From positions 186,001 through 250,000 of the forward strand of contig NZ_FNFH01000004.1 of NCBI RefSeq assembly GCF_900100355.1: DNA of 64,000 nucleotides. Direction: 5' to 3'. A program made the position numbers and the translations under genes. This DNA is from Microbulbifer yueqingensis (lineage in GTDB: Bacteria > Pseudomonadota > Gammaproteobacteria > Pseudomonadales > Cellvibrionaceae). This document shows positions 26,170 to 34,351 of this stretch, piece by piece (position 1 is the first letter of the stretch; each line of letters begins with the position of its first letter). The notes below the pieces were generated by a model, which did no database searches, was not told the origin of the DNA, and saw nothing but the letters and a program-made list of their open reading frames with translations.

Positions 26170-26838
26170 TTATTTCTCCAGCAGCAACCCGCACTCCCGG
26201 TGCTCCTCACCCTTGGTTGGATCGAAATACACGTCGTTGTCGGGCAGCTCGTTTTCGTACACGTACTCCTCGACGTCGATTTCCCGCAGGTGGAACATAG
26301 GCGCGACACGGATGGTGCCGTGGTTGCCCCTGGTGAAGACATCAAGGTTCTTGCGGTGCGCGTTCTGGTCGTGGCGGATGCCGTTCAGCCATACATCGGG
26401 TTTGAGGTCCTGCATCGCCCGGTTGAAGGGTTCCAGTTTTACCGTGCGCGAGAAGAAGTCGTGTTCCGGCGTATCCAGCGGCGGGATACCTCCATAAACG
26501 GCGTTATAGTGCGCAGCTGACATCTTCGGCGAATAGGTGTGCAGGTTGAGGTCGAAATCCTTGATCAGCCGCTCGATGTGCCGGTAGGTCTCGGGAGTGT
26601 TGTAACCGTGATCCACCCAGATTACGGGAATATCCGGCTTCGCCCGGGTGACGAGGTGCAGGAAGGCTACCGCCAGGGGACGGAAATTGGTGAACACCAC
26701 CGGGTTCTCGGCCTGCTCGATGGTGAAGCGCATGATCTCACTGGGTTTGGCATCCCTGAACCTCTGGTTCAGGGCCTCCAGGTCGGCACCGTGATGAAAG
26801 GTGCGCTGCGGGAGCGCGCTGATCGGTTTGCTTGCCAC
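26170..26838 (-). CDS. cysH: Phosphoadenylyl-sulfate reductase-like protein CysH (single-cysteine type)
   Basis: 222 residues. The product reduces PAPS (or APS) to sulfite with thioredoxin in assimilatory sulfate reduction. The N-terminal nucleotide-binding fold has VVFTNFRPLAVAFLHLVTRAKP and VIWVDHGYNTPETYRHIERL. The C-terminus has the catalytic ECGL (HRECGLLLEK) but no CC...C(x)nC pair for a [4Fe-4S] cluster, so it resembles the E. coli PAPS type rather than the APS reductases of Pseudomonas. The arginine-rich loop WLNGIRHDQNAHRKNL is present. No other cys gene is adjacent. The 127-bp upstream space is AT-rich. Confidence 0.85.
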   Translation of the reverse strand: MASKPISALPQRTFHHGADLEALNQRFRDAKPSEIMRFTIEQAENPVVFTNFRPLAVAFLHLVTRAKPDIPVIWVDHGYNTPETYRHIERLIKDFDLNLHTYSPKMSAAHYNAVYGGIPPLDTPEHDFFSRTVKLEPFNRAMQDLKPDVWLNGIRHDQNAHRKNLDVFTRGNHGTIRVAPMFHLREIDVEEYVYENELPDNDVYFDPTKGEEHRECGLLLEK

Positions 26839-26965
26839 GTCTGGTCCTTGCCCGTTCGGTCTGCTGCGGATTCTCGAGCCTGCATGCTACTGCGTAGGAA
26901 TACCGCGTAAAAATAATAAAAAAGAGTGAAGATAGCTTAATAAGTTATAACCAGTCGCAAGCAAG

Positions 26966-27424
26966 CTAGGCGCGCGTCCGGAGGTTGGACCGCCTCCCAG
27001 CCCGGTGCATTAACAGTTGGTCCTGGCGGGCCACCGGGCAATAGCGACGCTCGTGCTCGCGGAAACCGTGCCGTTGGAAAAAGTACCGCGCCCCCAGGTT
27101 CTCCTCCAGCACACATACAGATAGCCACGGCTGCGTCCCGAGCACGCCGGACAACAAGTCGCTGCCGGCGCCGGTGCCCTGGAGGGCCCGGGCGACAAAC
27201 AGGCAGGTTAGTTCCCCCCCTTTAGATGTGGCGATCATCCCATCCGCGCGATCCGTTCCCCCACTGCAATAGACGAGTACAGTTTCTTCACCCCAGCACC
27301 GATGAAGGTCAGGTAGCCTTGCCCGCCAGTAGCACAGCGGCAGGGAGGGGTGGGCCTGGCTAAAGGTATCCATCCACAGCCGCTGGAGACGCTCGGCGTC
27401 CGAAGTTATAAGTCGACGAATCAT
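26966..27424 (-). CDS. GNAT-family N-acetyltransferase
   Basis: 152 residues. The GNAT acetyl-CoA site is suggested by LTCLFVARALQGTGAGSDLL (motif A, VxxxxQGxGxGxxLL) and the late ENLGARYFFQRHGFREHERR (motif B, typical NxxARxFYxxxGF). Specific substrate unknown. It is transcribed divergently from the TonB-dependent receptor, and the 210-bp space between them has Fur-like and FNR-like boxes. Confidence 0.8.
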   Translation of the reverse strand: MIRRLITSDAERLQRLWMDTFSQAHPSLPLCYWRARLPDLHRCWGEETVLVYCSGGTDRADGMIATSKGGELTCLFVARALQGTGAGSDLLSGVLGTQPWLSVCVLEENLGARYFFQRHGFREHERRYCPVARQDQLLMHRAGRRSNLRTRA

Positions 27425-27494
27425 CGCGCCACCGTTAGTGAGTGCTCGCTGCGAATCTTAATCAGCGGCGGCGGCCGCGACGAACACCGGGAAA

Positions 27495-27508
27495 TTGATA
27501 TAGATCAA
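27495..27508. promoter_or_regulatory. FNR/Anr-type operator
   Basis: Perfect consensus TTGATATAGATCAA (TTGAT-N4-ATCAA), the binding site of FNR/Anr oxygen-responsive regulators. It lies within a larger imperfect inverted repeat whose outer arms are GGGAAATT (27489-27496) and AATTTCCC (27511-27518). It is 140 bp upstream of the receptor gene and 71 bp upstream of the GNAT gene, so it could act on either. Confidence 0.65.
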
Positions 27509-27575
27509 CAAATTTCCCGCTTTTCGGCATAAATTTTCCCGCGAACATGTAGCGCACCTGAGAACTTGATAGTAA

Positions 27576-27594
27576 AATGGAATCATTCTCATTT
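27576..27594. promoter_or_regulatory. Fur-box-like site upstream of TonB receptor
   Basis: The stretch AATGGAATCATTCTCATTT reads AAATGAGAATGATTCCATT on the other strand and contains TGAGAATGATT, typical of Fur boxes in Pseudomonas and relatives. It lies 40 bp upstream of the receptor ATG, in the expected promoter-proximal region. The right half matches the consensus less well. Confidence 0.6.
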
Positions 27595-27634
27595 ACAAAG
27601 TCAATCAAATAATCACACCGTCCATGGAGGATTC

Positions 27635-29803
27635 ATGAACCGCTTTGTCCTGTCGCCACTGGCGATCGCCCTGACCGCCTCTTTCGCTGCGCCGGTGATG
27701 GCTGAGGAGACTGAAACCAGGCTCGAGACCATAGCCGTAATCGGCGATGCCGAAACCATCCGCGAGCTCCCGGGCTCGGCACACCTGGTTGATGCAGAGG
27801 AACTGGCGAAATTTGAGTTTGCCGATATCAATCGCATCGTCCGCAGCGTGCCGGGTGTCTACCTCCGAGAAGAAGACGGTTATGGCCTCCGCCCGAATCT
27901 GGGCATCCGCGGTTCCGGCAGTGGCCGTTCCAGCAAGATTTCCCTGATGGAAGACGGTGTGCTGGCCGCGCCGGCTCCGTACGCCGCGCCGGAGGCCTAC
28001 TACTTCCCGACCACCGGTCGCCTGAGTGGCATCGAGGTGCTGAAAGGCCCGGGTACCCTCAAGTACGGTCCTTTCACCGTCGGCGGGGCGGTGAACCTCC
28101 TGAGCACACCGATTCCCGAAGCCACCACCGGTGTGGTGAAGGTAGAAGCAGGCCAGAATGGCGAGAACCGCCTGCACACCTACTACGGCAGCAGCACCGA
28201 AACCACTGGCTGGCTGGTAGAGACCCACCAGCAGTACGCGGACGGCTTCCGGGAAATCGATCGCGCCGGCAGTGCCGATATCCAGAAGGAAGATTACCTG
28301 GTCAAGGGGCGCCTGAAGTCAGATGCCAGCGCCACCTACCAGCAGCAGCTGGATGTGAAGCTGCAGTACTCCGAAGAGCTCTCCGGGATGAGCTATGTCG
28401 GCCTCACCGATGCCGATTTCGCCGAGGACCCGAACCGTCGTTACGGCCTTACCGCCCTGGACGAGATGCAGAACCGTCACAGCACCGTGCAGCTCAATCA
28501 CAGCATCGCCCTGAGCGACAGCTTCTCCCTGCACACCCAGGCCTACTACAACAAGTTCAAGCGTGACTGGTTCAAGTCGAACAATGCCGGCGACCTGCTG
28601 GACGCCGCCAACGCGGGCGACTCCCTCGCCCAGGCCGTGCTGGATGGTGAGATGGATTTTGCCGGCCTGGAGGTCAAGCACAACAACCGCACCTACGATT
28701 CCCGCGGAATCCAGGTGAGCGCGGACTGGCAGCTGAACACCGGCGCGATTGCCCACGATCTCGAGGTCGGCGTGCGTCGCCACTTCGACGAAGTGGACCG
28801 TTTCCAGCCGGTTGAAATCTTCAACCAGGTAGACGGCGCCCTGGCGTTTGTGGAAAAAGAACTGCCCACCGGCGGTAACAACCGCGTCGAGGAGGCAGAT
28901 GCCACCTCCCTGTTCATCTACGACAATATCGCGCTGGCGGAAAAACTGACCCTGACCACCGTGCTGCGCTACGAGGACATCAGCACCGAGCAGCAGCGCT
29001 ACGACGACGTGGCCCGCAATGAGGAGGGTAGCTACCGCTCCAACCAGGTGGACGAGTGGCTGCCGGGTGTGGGCCTGGTTTATGACATCGATGGCCAGTG
29101 GAGCGTCCTGGGCGGCGTGCACCGCGGCTTCGCGCCTCCGGGTGCAGGCTCAAAGGAAGGTGTCGGCCCGGAGCTGTCCACCAATTACGAGGGCGGCCTG
29201 CGTTTCGATAACGGGTCCCTGAACGCGGAATTCATCGGGTTCTACAGCGACTACGAGAACACCGTGCAGAACTGTTCCGTCGCCGTGCCCTGCCCGGATG
29301 GCGCCGACAGCGGCACCTTCGGCCTGGGCGAGGCAGAGATCACCGGTCTCGAGGCGTCCCTGGGTAACGACTGGGCGCTCGCCAATGGCTGGATCCTGCC
29401 GCTGCGCGCGACCTACACCTACACCGATGCCGAGACCACCGCGGACAGCGACGACGGTTCCATCCTGGCAGGCGACAACCTGGCTTACCTGCCGGAGAAT
29501 GTCTTCGCACTGACCACCGGTATCGACAGTGGTGCCGCGTGGCGCGTGAACCTGACAGCCGCCTTCCAGGATGAGATGTGCGTGAACACCGGCTGCAACC
29601 GCGGTGCCTCCGACCAGTACGATTACACCGACTCACTGTGGGTGCTGGATGCGGCGGCACACTACGACTTCAGCCAGGCGCTGAGCGGCTACCTGAAGAT
29701 CGACAACCTGCTCGACGAACAGGTCATCATCAGCCGCAGCCCCGACGGCGCGCGCGCCAACAAGCCGCGCACCGCGATCCTGGGCGTGAAGTACGCGTTC
29801 TGA
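27635..29803 (+). CDS. TonB-dependent outer-membrane receptor, FecA-like
   Basis: 722 residues from ATG 27635, with GGAGG five bases upstream. Signal peptide about 1-23 (cleavage before EETETRLETIAVIG). The plug domain contains RSVPGVYLREEDGYGLRPNLGIRG and LSGIEVLKGPGTLKYGPFTVGGAVNL, which resemble FecA of ferric citrate uptake. A 22-strand barrel follows and ends with the family-typical aromatic residue (LGVKYAF). The Fur-like site suggests iron control. No FecR/FecI or ABC importer gene is next to it, so the exact ligand is open. Confidence 0.88.
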   Translation: MNRFVLSPLAIALTASFAAPVMAEETETRLETIAVIGDAETIRELPGSAHLVDAEELAKFEFADINRIVRSVPGVYLREEDGYGLRPNLGIRGSGSGRSSKISLMEDGVLAAPAPYAAPEAYYFPTTGRLSGIEVLKGPGTLKYGPFTVGGAVNLLSTPIPEATTGVVKVEAGQNGENRLHTYYGSSTETTGWLVETHQQYADGFREIDRAGSADIQKEDYLVKGRLKSDASATYQQQLDVKLQYSEELSGMSYVGLTDADFAEDPNRRYGLTALDEMQNRHSTVQLNHSIALSDSFSLHTQAYYNKFKRDWFKSNNAGDLLDAANAGDSLAQAVLDGEMDFAGLEVKHNNRTYDSRGIQVSADWQLNTGAIAHDLEVGVRRHFDEVDRFQPVEIFNQVDGALAFVEKELPTGGNNRVEEADATSLFIYDNIALAEKLTLTTVLRYEDISTEQQRYDDVARNEEGSYRSNQVDEWLPGVGLVYDIDGQWSVLGGVHRGFAPPGAGSKEGVGPELSTNYEGGLRFDNGSLNAEFIGFYSDYENTVQNCSVAVPCPDGADSGTFGLGEAEITGLEASLGNDWALANGWILPLRATYTYTDAETTADSDDGSILAGDNLAYLPENVFALTTGIDSGAAWRVNLTAAFQDEMCVNTGCNRGASDQYDYTDSLWVLDAAAHYDFSQALSGYLKIDNLLDEQVIISRSPDGARANKPRTAILGVKYAF

Positions 29804-29827
29804 TCCGGCGCACCAAGTCCGTAAACG

Positions 29828-29856
29828 AAAAGGGCCGCGATAATATCGCGGCCCTT
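29828..29856. terminator. Bidirectional Rho-independent terminator
   Basis: Near-perfect palindrome AAAGGGCCGCGATA / TATCGCGGCCCTTT, with a T-tract after it on the plus strand and A-tract before it. It lies between the convergent TonB receptor (plus) and rlmI (minus), so it can end both transcripts. Confidence 0.85.
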
Positions 29857-29886
29857 TTTTATTGGACGTCATTTCCGTTTCGTGGA

Positions 29887-31116
29887 TTATGAGCCGCTCG
29901 GGGCAAGGTGCGCGAAGTGCGCCTTCAGGTAGCGGGTTTCCGGAATCGCCGGGTGCACCGGGTGGTCCGCGCCCTGGTAACCACTGTGAATTACGGCTGC
30001 ATTCAGCCCCAGCTGCCGGGCGGCCCCGCGCACACACTCCATCAGCTCCTCGCCGGCCAGGTGCATCGAACAGGATGCGCTGACCAGCAGCCCGTTGTCC
30101 GCCAGCAGTCGCATCGCCAGTTCGTTGATATGGCGGTAGGCGGAATAACCCGCCCTGTGGTCCTTGCGCCGCTTGATGAAGGCCGGTGGGTCCAGCACAA
30201 CCACGTCGAATTTCTCCCCGGCGCCCACCATCGCCTTGAGCACGTCCACCGCCTTGCCGCGCTCGGTGGCGAGCCTGTCGCCGAGATTGTTGTGTTCCGC
30301 GTTGGCCCGGCACCAGTCGAGTGCCTGCCCGGAGGCATCCACGCAGGTGGCAGACGCGGCGCCATGGGCCAGCGCCTGCACGCCCCAGCCACCGGCATAG
30401 GAAAAGAGATCGAGTACGCGCTTGCCGCCCACCCAGCGGTTCAGCATTGCGCGGTTTTCCCGGTGATCGTAAAACCAGCCGGTTTTCTGCCCCGCGTGCA
30501 CCGGTGCCAGCAGCGCCACGCCGTTTTCCTCGAAGGGCACCATATCCGGCACCGTTCCGTAAACCTCCTCGTTTACCAGCGGCATGTCTTCCATGGCGCG
30601 GCCCTGATGGTCATTGCGCAGCAGGATACCCAGCGGCTGCACGAGTTCTTTCAATATCTCCACGATCTGGTCCAGCAACTGTTCCATTCCCCAGTTGCTC
30701 ACCTGCACCACCAGGTAATCCCCGAAGCGATCCACCACAAGCCCGGGCAGGCGGTCGGAATCCCCGTAAACCATCCGATAGGACGGCTGGGAGAAGTAGC
30801 GCTCCCGCAGCGCCAGGGCCTGTTCCAGCCGTAGACGGAGAAGATCTGTATCTAGCTTCTGTTGCCTTGAGACCAGCCGGCCACAGATCAGCTGGGCCGG
30901 ATTGATAAAGGCCCAGCCCAGCGACTTGCCGCGGCTGTCGAGGATCTCGCACTGGCTGCCCGGCTCGATGCCCTTGAGCGGCTGTCGCTTCGTATCCACC
31001 TCATTGCTGTAGATCCACAGGTGCCCGCGCTTGAGGCGCCGGTCGGCACCGGCGTTGAGGAATAGTTGGGTGTCCAAGACTCGCTGGCTCCGTCGTTGTT
31101 TGTCATGGGGGCGCAA
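29887..31116 (-). CDS. rlmI: 23S rRNA (cytosine1962-C5)-methyltransferase RlmI
   Basis: 409 residues as drawn from ATG 31116. A TTG at 31077 giving MDTQLFLNAGADRRLKR is also plausible, and neither start is decided by a clear ribosome binding site. The N-terminal PUA-like domain (about 15-90, GHLWIYSNEVDTKRQPL) and the class I methyltransferase domain with VLDLFSYAGGWGVQAL and VVLDPPAF match the RlmI/RlmCD-type family. The catalytic Cys is in the SASCSMHLAG segment. Confidence 0.9.
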   Translation of the reverse strand: MRPHDKQRRSQRVLDTQLFLNAGADRRLKRGHLWIYSNEVDTKRQPLKGIEPGSQCEILDSRGKSLGWAFINPAQLICGRLVSRQQKLDTDLLRLRLEQALALRERYFSQPSYRMVYGDSDRLPGLVVDRFGDYLVVQVSNWGMEQLLDQIVEILKELVQPLGILLRNDHQGRAMEDMPLVNEEVYGTVPDMVPFEENGVALLAPVHAGQKTGWFYDHRENRAMLNRWVGGKRVLDLFSYAGGWGVQALAHGAASATCVDASGQALDWCRANAEHNNLGDRLATERGKAVDVLKAMVGAGEKFDVVVLDPPAFIKRRKDHRAGYSAYRHINELAMRLLADNGLLVSASCSMHLAGEELMECVRGAARQLGLNAAVIHSGYQGADHPVHPAIPETRYLKAHFAHLAPSGS

Positions 31117-31289
31117 TTCTTCGGCTTGCGTACATACAATGCAAGCCTAGTCTCCTCCACGAGGCCAGAGTCCCGGCGTGGACCAGCAACTGCGCAGGGG
31201 TTGATACCAGGCGGCCGCGCTACCAGTTCTCTAGTGGTGAACCTAAATTTGGGTTGTCCAAAAAGTCCCGGCAAAAGGGGAGTACCAGT

Positions 31290-31640
31290 ATGAAAATGAT
31301 CCACACGCTCGCGATCCTCGCTGCGCTGTCATTCTCTAATGGCGTGGCCTTTGCCACGGAGCCAGATGAACAGGCTAAGGAAGAGGCCAGGCAGCGCGCC
31401 ATCGAAATTGCCGCTGACCATCTCAACGTGCGCGCCGACCGGCTGGCGGTGGTGGATCTGGAAGCCAAAACCTGGACCGATTCCAGTCTCGGATGCCCGA
31501 AGCCGGGACGGCGTTACCTGCCCGGTGTGGTTGAGGGCTATCTTGTTACCGTGGTGCACGGTGGGGAGAGGCTCCGGGTCCATCTGGGCGGCGGAAGAGG
31601 GTTGGTATGCCAGGGGGTATTACAGGACGAGGCCAGCTAA
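31290..31640 (+). CDS. Small secreted protein with SLGCP motif
   Basis: 116 residues from ATG 31290 with GGGGAG upstream; an earlier in-frame start at 31254 is less likely. Signal peptide about 1-22 (MKMIHTLAILAALSFSNGVAFA). The mature part carries W-x-D-SSLGCP-x-PG-x-x-Y (TWTDSSLGCPKPGRRYLPG) followed by VEGYLVTV, a motif found in many small exported proteins of unknown function. There is one more Cys near the C-terminus (LVCQGV), so a disulfide is possible. Function unknown. Confidence 0.75.
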   Translation: MKMIHTLAILAALSFSNGVAFATEPDEQAKEEARQRAIEIAADHLNVRADRLAVVDLEAKTWTDSSLGCPKPGRRYLPGVVEGYLVTVVHGGERLRVHLGGGRGLVCQGVLQDEAS

Positions 31641-31778
31641 CCAGGTTCTCTAGCGTGATCCCTCACTCCGTCCCATCTTCAAGAAGCCAGCGAAACCCAA
31701 ATAAACTTCAAGGGGCAATCGGTTTCTCGCGCGCAGGAGCAGGGACATTCCCGAGACAGGGAAGCCAAGGTCATCGAT

Positions 31779-32492
31779 TCAATTCAGGTGACAATGACTG
31801 CCAAGAAGCGCGTTAGATGATCCATGGCGCTTGAACGTTGCAACCAGCCTTGATGGCACTTCAGTCCCGTCCCGTACTGCGGGAATAAATTCCTGTCTAG
31901 TCAGGGATTTTGCCAAGCTTGCCTTGCAGGAGTCAGTTAACTCCGGAGACAGAATGTGGACATCACGAACATTTCCGGACTCGTCGATGGCTGCAGTTGC
32001 AACCATAGGCGTGCCGTAAGAACAGGTGTGGCACCTTGGCCTTTCGAATTTGGAAAACACCTTTTGGGCTCCCAGATAGATATCGCCGCCGCCTTCCTCG
32101 GGATCTCCATGATGCTGAAAAAGAGTGATCCTTCCTCGTCCCCCCGACTTCAGTAAACGGATGCTGTACTTCAGCAAGACCTTTACACTCTCCCCGTCAA
32201 CTTTGGCGGGTGACACTAACAGCTCCTTTCCAAACCACTCATCAATCTGCAGGGATAGTTTTGTGAATTCGCGCGCTTCGGAAAAGCATACATGCTCGGA
32301 AAACCGGGTCTTGTTGGAACGTACATAGCCAGAGCAGCGAATCAGGATATCGAAATCTTCCTCTATCTCCGGGAACGGCACCTGAGCCAACAGCTCCAGG
32401 TCATTCTCTATAGTTGCAGGCTGATAGTCGGGCTTTCCCGAGGCCCAGCTCGCAAAGAAAACAAGTACCACTGTCGCAAACGCTCTAACCAT
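31779..32492 (-). CDS. Exported protein with conserved cysteines, paralogue A (TonB-C-like end)
   Basis: 237 residues from ATG 32492 (MVRAFATVVLVFFASW), signal peptide about 1-19. An upstream start at 32621 is rejected because it adds a non-signal stretch. It shares with the next gene the core ENDLELLAQVPFPEIEEDFDILIRCS, an RPRCHTCS-type CxxC and a C-terminal block (VATAAIDESGNVRDVHILS, then SCKASLAKSLTRQEFIPAV) that looks like TonB C-terminal domains. Five cysteines are shared by both. No function can be assigned. Confidence 0.75.
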   Translation of the reverse strand: MVRAFATVVLVFFASWASGKPDYQPATIENDLELLAQVPFPEIEEDFDILIRCSGYVRSNKTRFSEHVCFSEAREFTKLSLQIDEWFGKELLVSPAKVDGESVKVLLKYSIRLLKSGGRGRITLFQHHGDPEEGGGDIYLGAQKVFSKFERPRCHTCSYGTPMVATAAIDESGNVRDVHILSPELTDSCKASLAKSLTRQEFIPAVRDGTEVPSRLVATFKRHGSSNALLGSHCHLN

Positions 32493-32714
32493 CGGTACGC
32501 CCTGTAGTGGGGTTTCGCTAAAAGGGTAAAATCCTGTACGCGGATAAAAAATGATTCTCATAGGCTCGTCACCAGAATGGCACGTTAGCATCACTTGCTG
32601 AAAATACGTCTGGGTCTTCAATATGCGAAGGGCGGACTGTATTCAGGAATAGTTGGCTGTTTGCCTAGACTTCTCGAGCCTGAGGCGAAGTGAAGAGATA
32701 CTGGTATTTCGCCA

Positions 32715-33410
32715 TCATATGAAAATACAGCCTCCTCGGCCCCGAACCACTATATCAACCAGGGTCGAAGGGGTGGCCTCACCACCATCAATGGCGGGTA
32801 TATGCCTGTAATTAATGAAGCTCTCAGCCAGGCTTGATCTACATACTTCACTGATTTCTTGCGACTCTATAGTGATATCCCTGACATGACCTTGTGCATC
32901 AACATGGGAGTAGACCGGGATTGGGACAGCATCTGGACACTTCCTGCACCTCAACCTCGATCTCGGATAAAGAATTTTCTGGGGGCTGAAATACCCCAGT
33001 GTTTTCATTGACGAGTTGAACCCGTGATTTGGAAGCAGGGATATCTCTCGCCTGGTGCCCTTCTTTTTAAAAATTACCATGTATTTCACCAGTACGGTCT
33101 GAGTCTTATTGTTAAGCCTCGCCGGTAAAACATGAAACGAACGAGCCCTCTCTTCAACGGACTCCGCGAGTCCCGGAAAATCCTGTTGGTCTACGTAGCA
33201 CCGATTATTTAGAAACCCATATTCAGCAGCAAAGCTGGATAGACCTGCACTACAGCGAACATAAACTTCAAAGTCACCGTCACTGTTGGGAAAAGGAATA
33301 CCCCTTAGCACTTCCACATCGTTTTCAATCAATGCCGCTATGAATATTTCCCCCGAATGACCGTGTTGGGAAAATAAACAGCAGGTTAGCAAGACAAGTG
33401 TGTGGCGCAT
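32715..33410 (-). CDS. Exported protein with conserved cysteines, paralogue B
   Basis: 231 residues, signal peptide MRHTLVLLTCCLFSQHGHSG. Clearly related to the previous gene: ENDVEVLRGIPFPNSDGDFEVYVRCS, RLRCRKCPDAVPI and the C-terminal HVDAQGHVRDITIESQEISEVCRSSLAESF. Same orientation, 222 bp apart. The gene is noticeably AT-richer than its neighbours (20 of 60 bases are G or C at 33061-33120), which suggests recent acquisition. Function unknown. Confidence 0.75.
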   Translation of the reverse strand: MRHTLVLLTCCLFSQHGHSGEIFIAALIENDVEVLRGIPFPNSDGDFEVYVRCSAGLSSFAAEYGFLNNRCYVDQQDFPGLAESVEERARSFHVLPARLNNKTQTVLVKYMVIFKKKGTRREISLLPNHGFNSSMKTLGYFSPQKILYPRSRLRCRKCPDAVPIPVYSHVDAQGHVRDITIESQEISEVCRSSLAESFINYRHIPAIDGGEATPSTLVDIVVRGRGGCIFI

Positions 33411-33738
33411 GGTGAGTCCTCAAGTGCCGGCACAACGTAGAGAGTGTGGGTATAAGGTAGTAGCCGCCATCTGATGGCGCCAGGAATTACGAGAAGATAG
33501 TGAGCTGTGGCCAAGGTAGAAAGCGGTGTGGGTTCATTTCACGCCCTGGAGTAATACCAGGAAAGGCTGGTGACTGAGCTGGCAGGGTGCTGCAACAGTT
33601 TAAGGAAAGTGGAGGTGGCGCGGCAGGAAAGAGTCACGCTTGAAGTGAAGTGCGGGGAAACAACGACCTGGTCGGACAAGCCGCCAAAGCCAGCGCGCGG
33701 GAAACAGTTGTAAGCGAACTATCCGGGCCGGTCGTCTT
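33411..33738. other. Intergenic stretch, no gene recognised
   Basis: 328 bp between paralogue B and gmhB. It holds one short palindrome CGCCATCTGATGGCG (33465-33479), and otherwise nothing I can name. A plus-strand frame of 91 codons beginning at 33650 overlaps gmhB antisense and looks like a shadow. Confidence 0.5.
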
Positions 33739-34287
33739 CTACTGCAAGATAAACTTTGAGAATTGCCCCAGGTCGTCAAACACTGCGGTCTGTGACAGGC
33801 TCGCGTCCGGATTGCTGATCAGTTCCAGTACGGTCTCTTCACCACGGCCAGTACGCACCAGCACCGGCTTGCAGCCCTTGGCCACTGCCGCCTGCAGGTC
33901 CCGCAGCCGGTCGCCGACGAAATAACAGTCGTGCAGGCTGGTATCGAATTCCGCCTCGATCACGTCCAGTAACCCGGTGGCGGGCTTGCGGCAGCGGCAG
34001 TTGTCAACGGCATCGTGGGGGCAATAGAAAATGCCCGCCACTTCGCCACCGGCGTCCTCGACCAGCGCACGCATCTTCGCGTGCATGGCCTCCAGGTCAT
34101 CCAGGTCGAACCACCCGCGTGCGAGTCCGGGCTGGTTGGTGGCGATGGCCAGCTGGTAGCCCGCCTGTGAGAGTTCGGCCATGGCCTCGATACTGCCGGG
34201 CAGGGGGGTCCAGTCGTCTGCGCTACGGCAGCCGCCTTCCACTTCCCGGTTAACAACCCCGTCCCGGTCGAGCACGATAATGGTCAT
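33739..34287 (-). CDS. gmhB: D-glycero-beta-D-manno-heptose 1,7-bisphosphate 7-phosphatase
   Basis: 182 residues. HAD phosphatase with DRDGV (Asp7, Asp9 as nucleophile and acid), the Ser/Thr motif region AIATNQPG and GDRLRDLQAA. The zinc-binding cluster CPHDAVDNCRCRKPATG is typical of GmhB. It removes the 7-phosphate during ADP-heptose synthesis for lipopolysaccharide. It lies 64 bp after glyS on the same strand. Confidence 0.92.
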   Translation of the reverse strand: MTIIVLDRDGVVNREVEGGCRSADDWTPLPGSIEAMAELSQAGYQLAIATNQPGLARGWFDLDDLEAMHAKMRALVEDAGGEVAGIFYCPHDAVDNCRCRKPATGLLDVIEAEFDTSLHDCYFVGDRLRDLQAAVAKGCKPVLVRTGRGEETVLELISNPDASLSQTAVFDDLGQFSKFILQ

Positions 34288-34351
34288 GGCTTAAACCCGA
34301 TTGGCTGGCAGCGGAAACCTGCGCGCAGGTCTCCGCCACGCCAGCTTGACG

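Noticed and set aside
26170-26838. An iron-sulfur APS reductase (as in Pseudomonas).
   Set aside because: The cysteine pairs needed for the cluster are absent.
31227-31653. TTCTCTAG repeated on both sides of the small secreted gene as a possible insertion scar.
   Set aside because: Eight bases with differing flanks are too short to claim an insertion.
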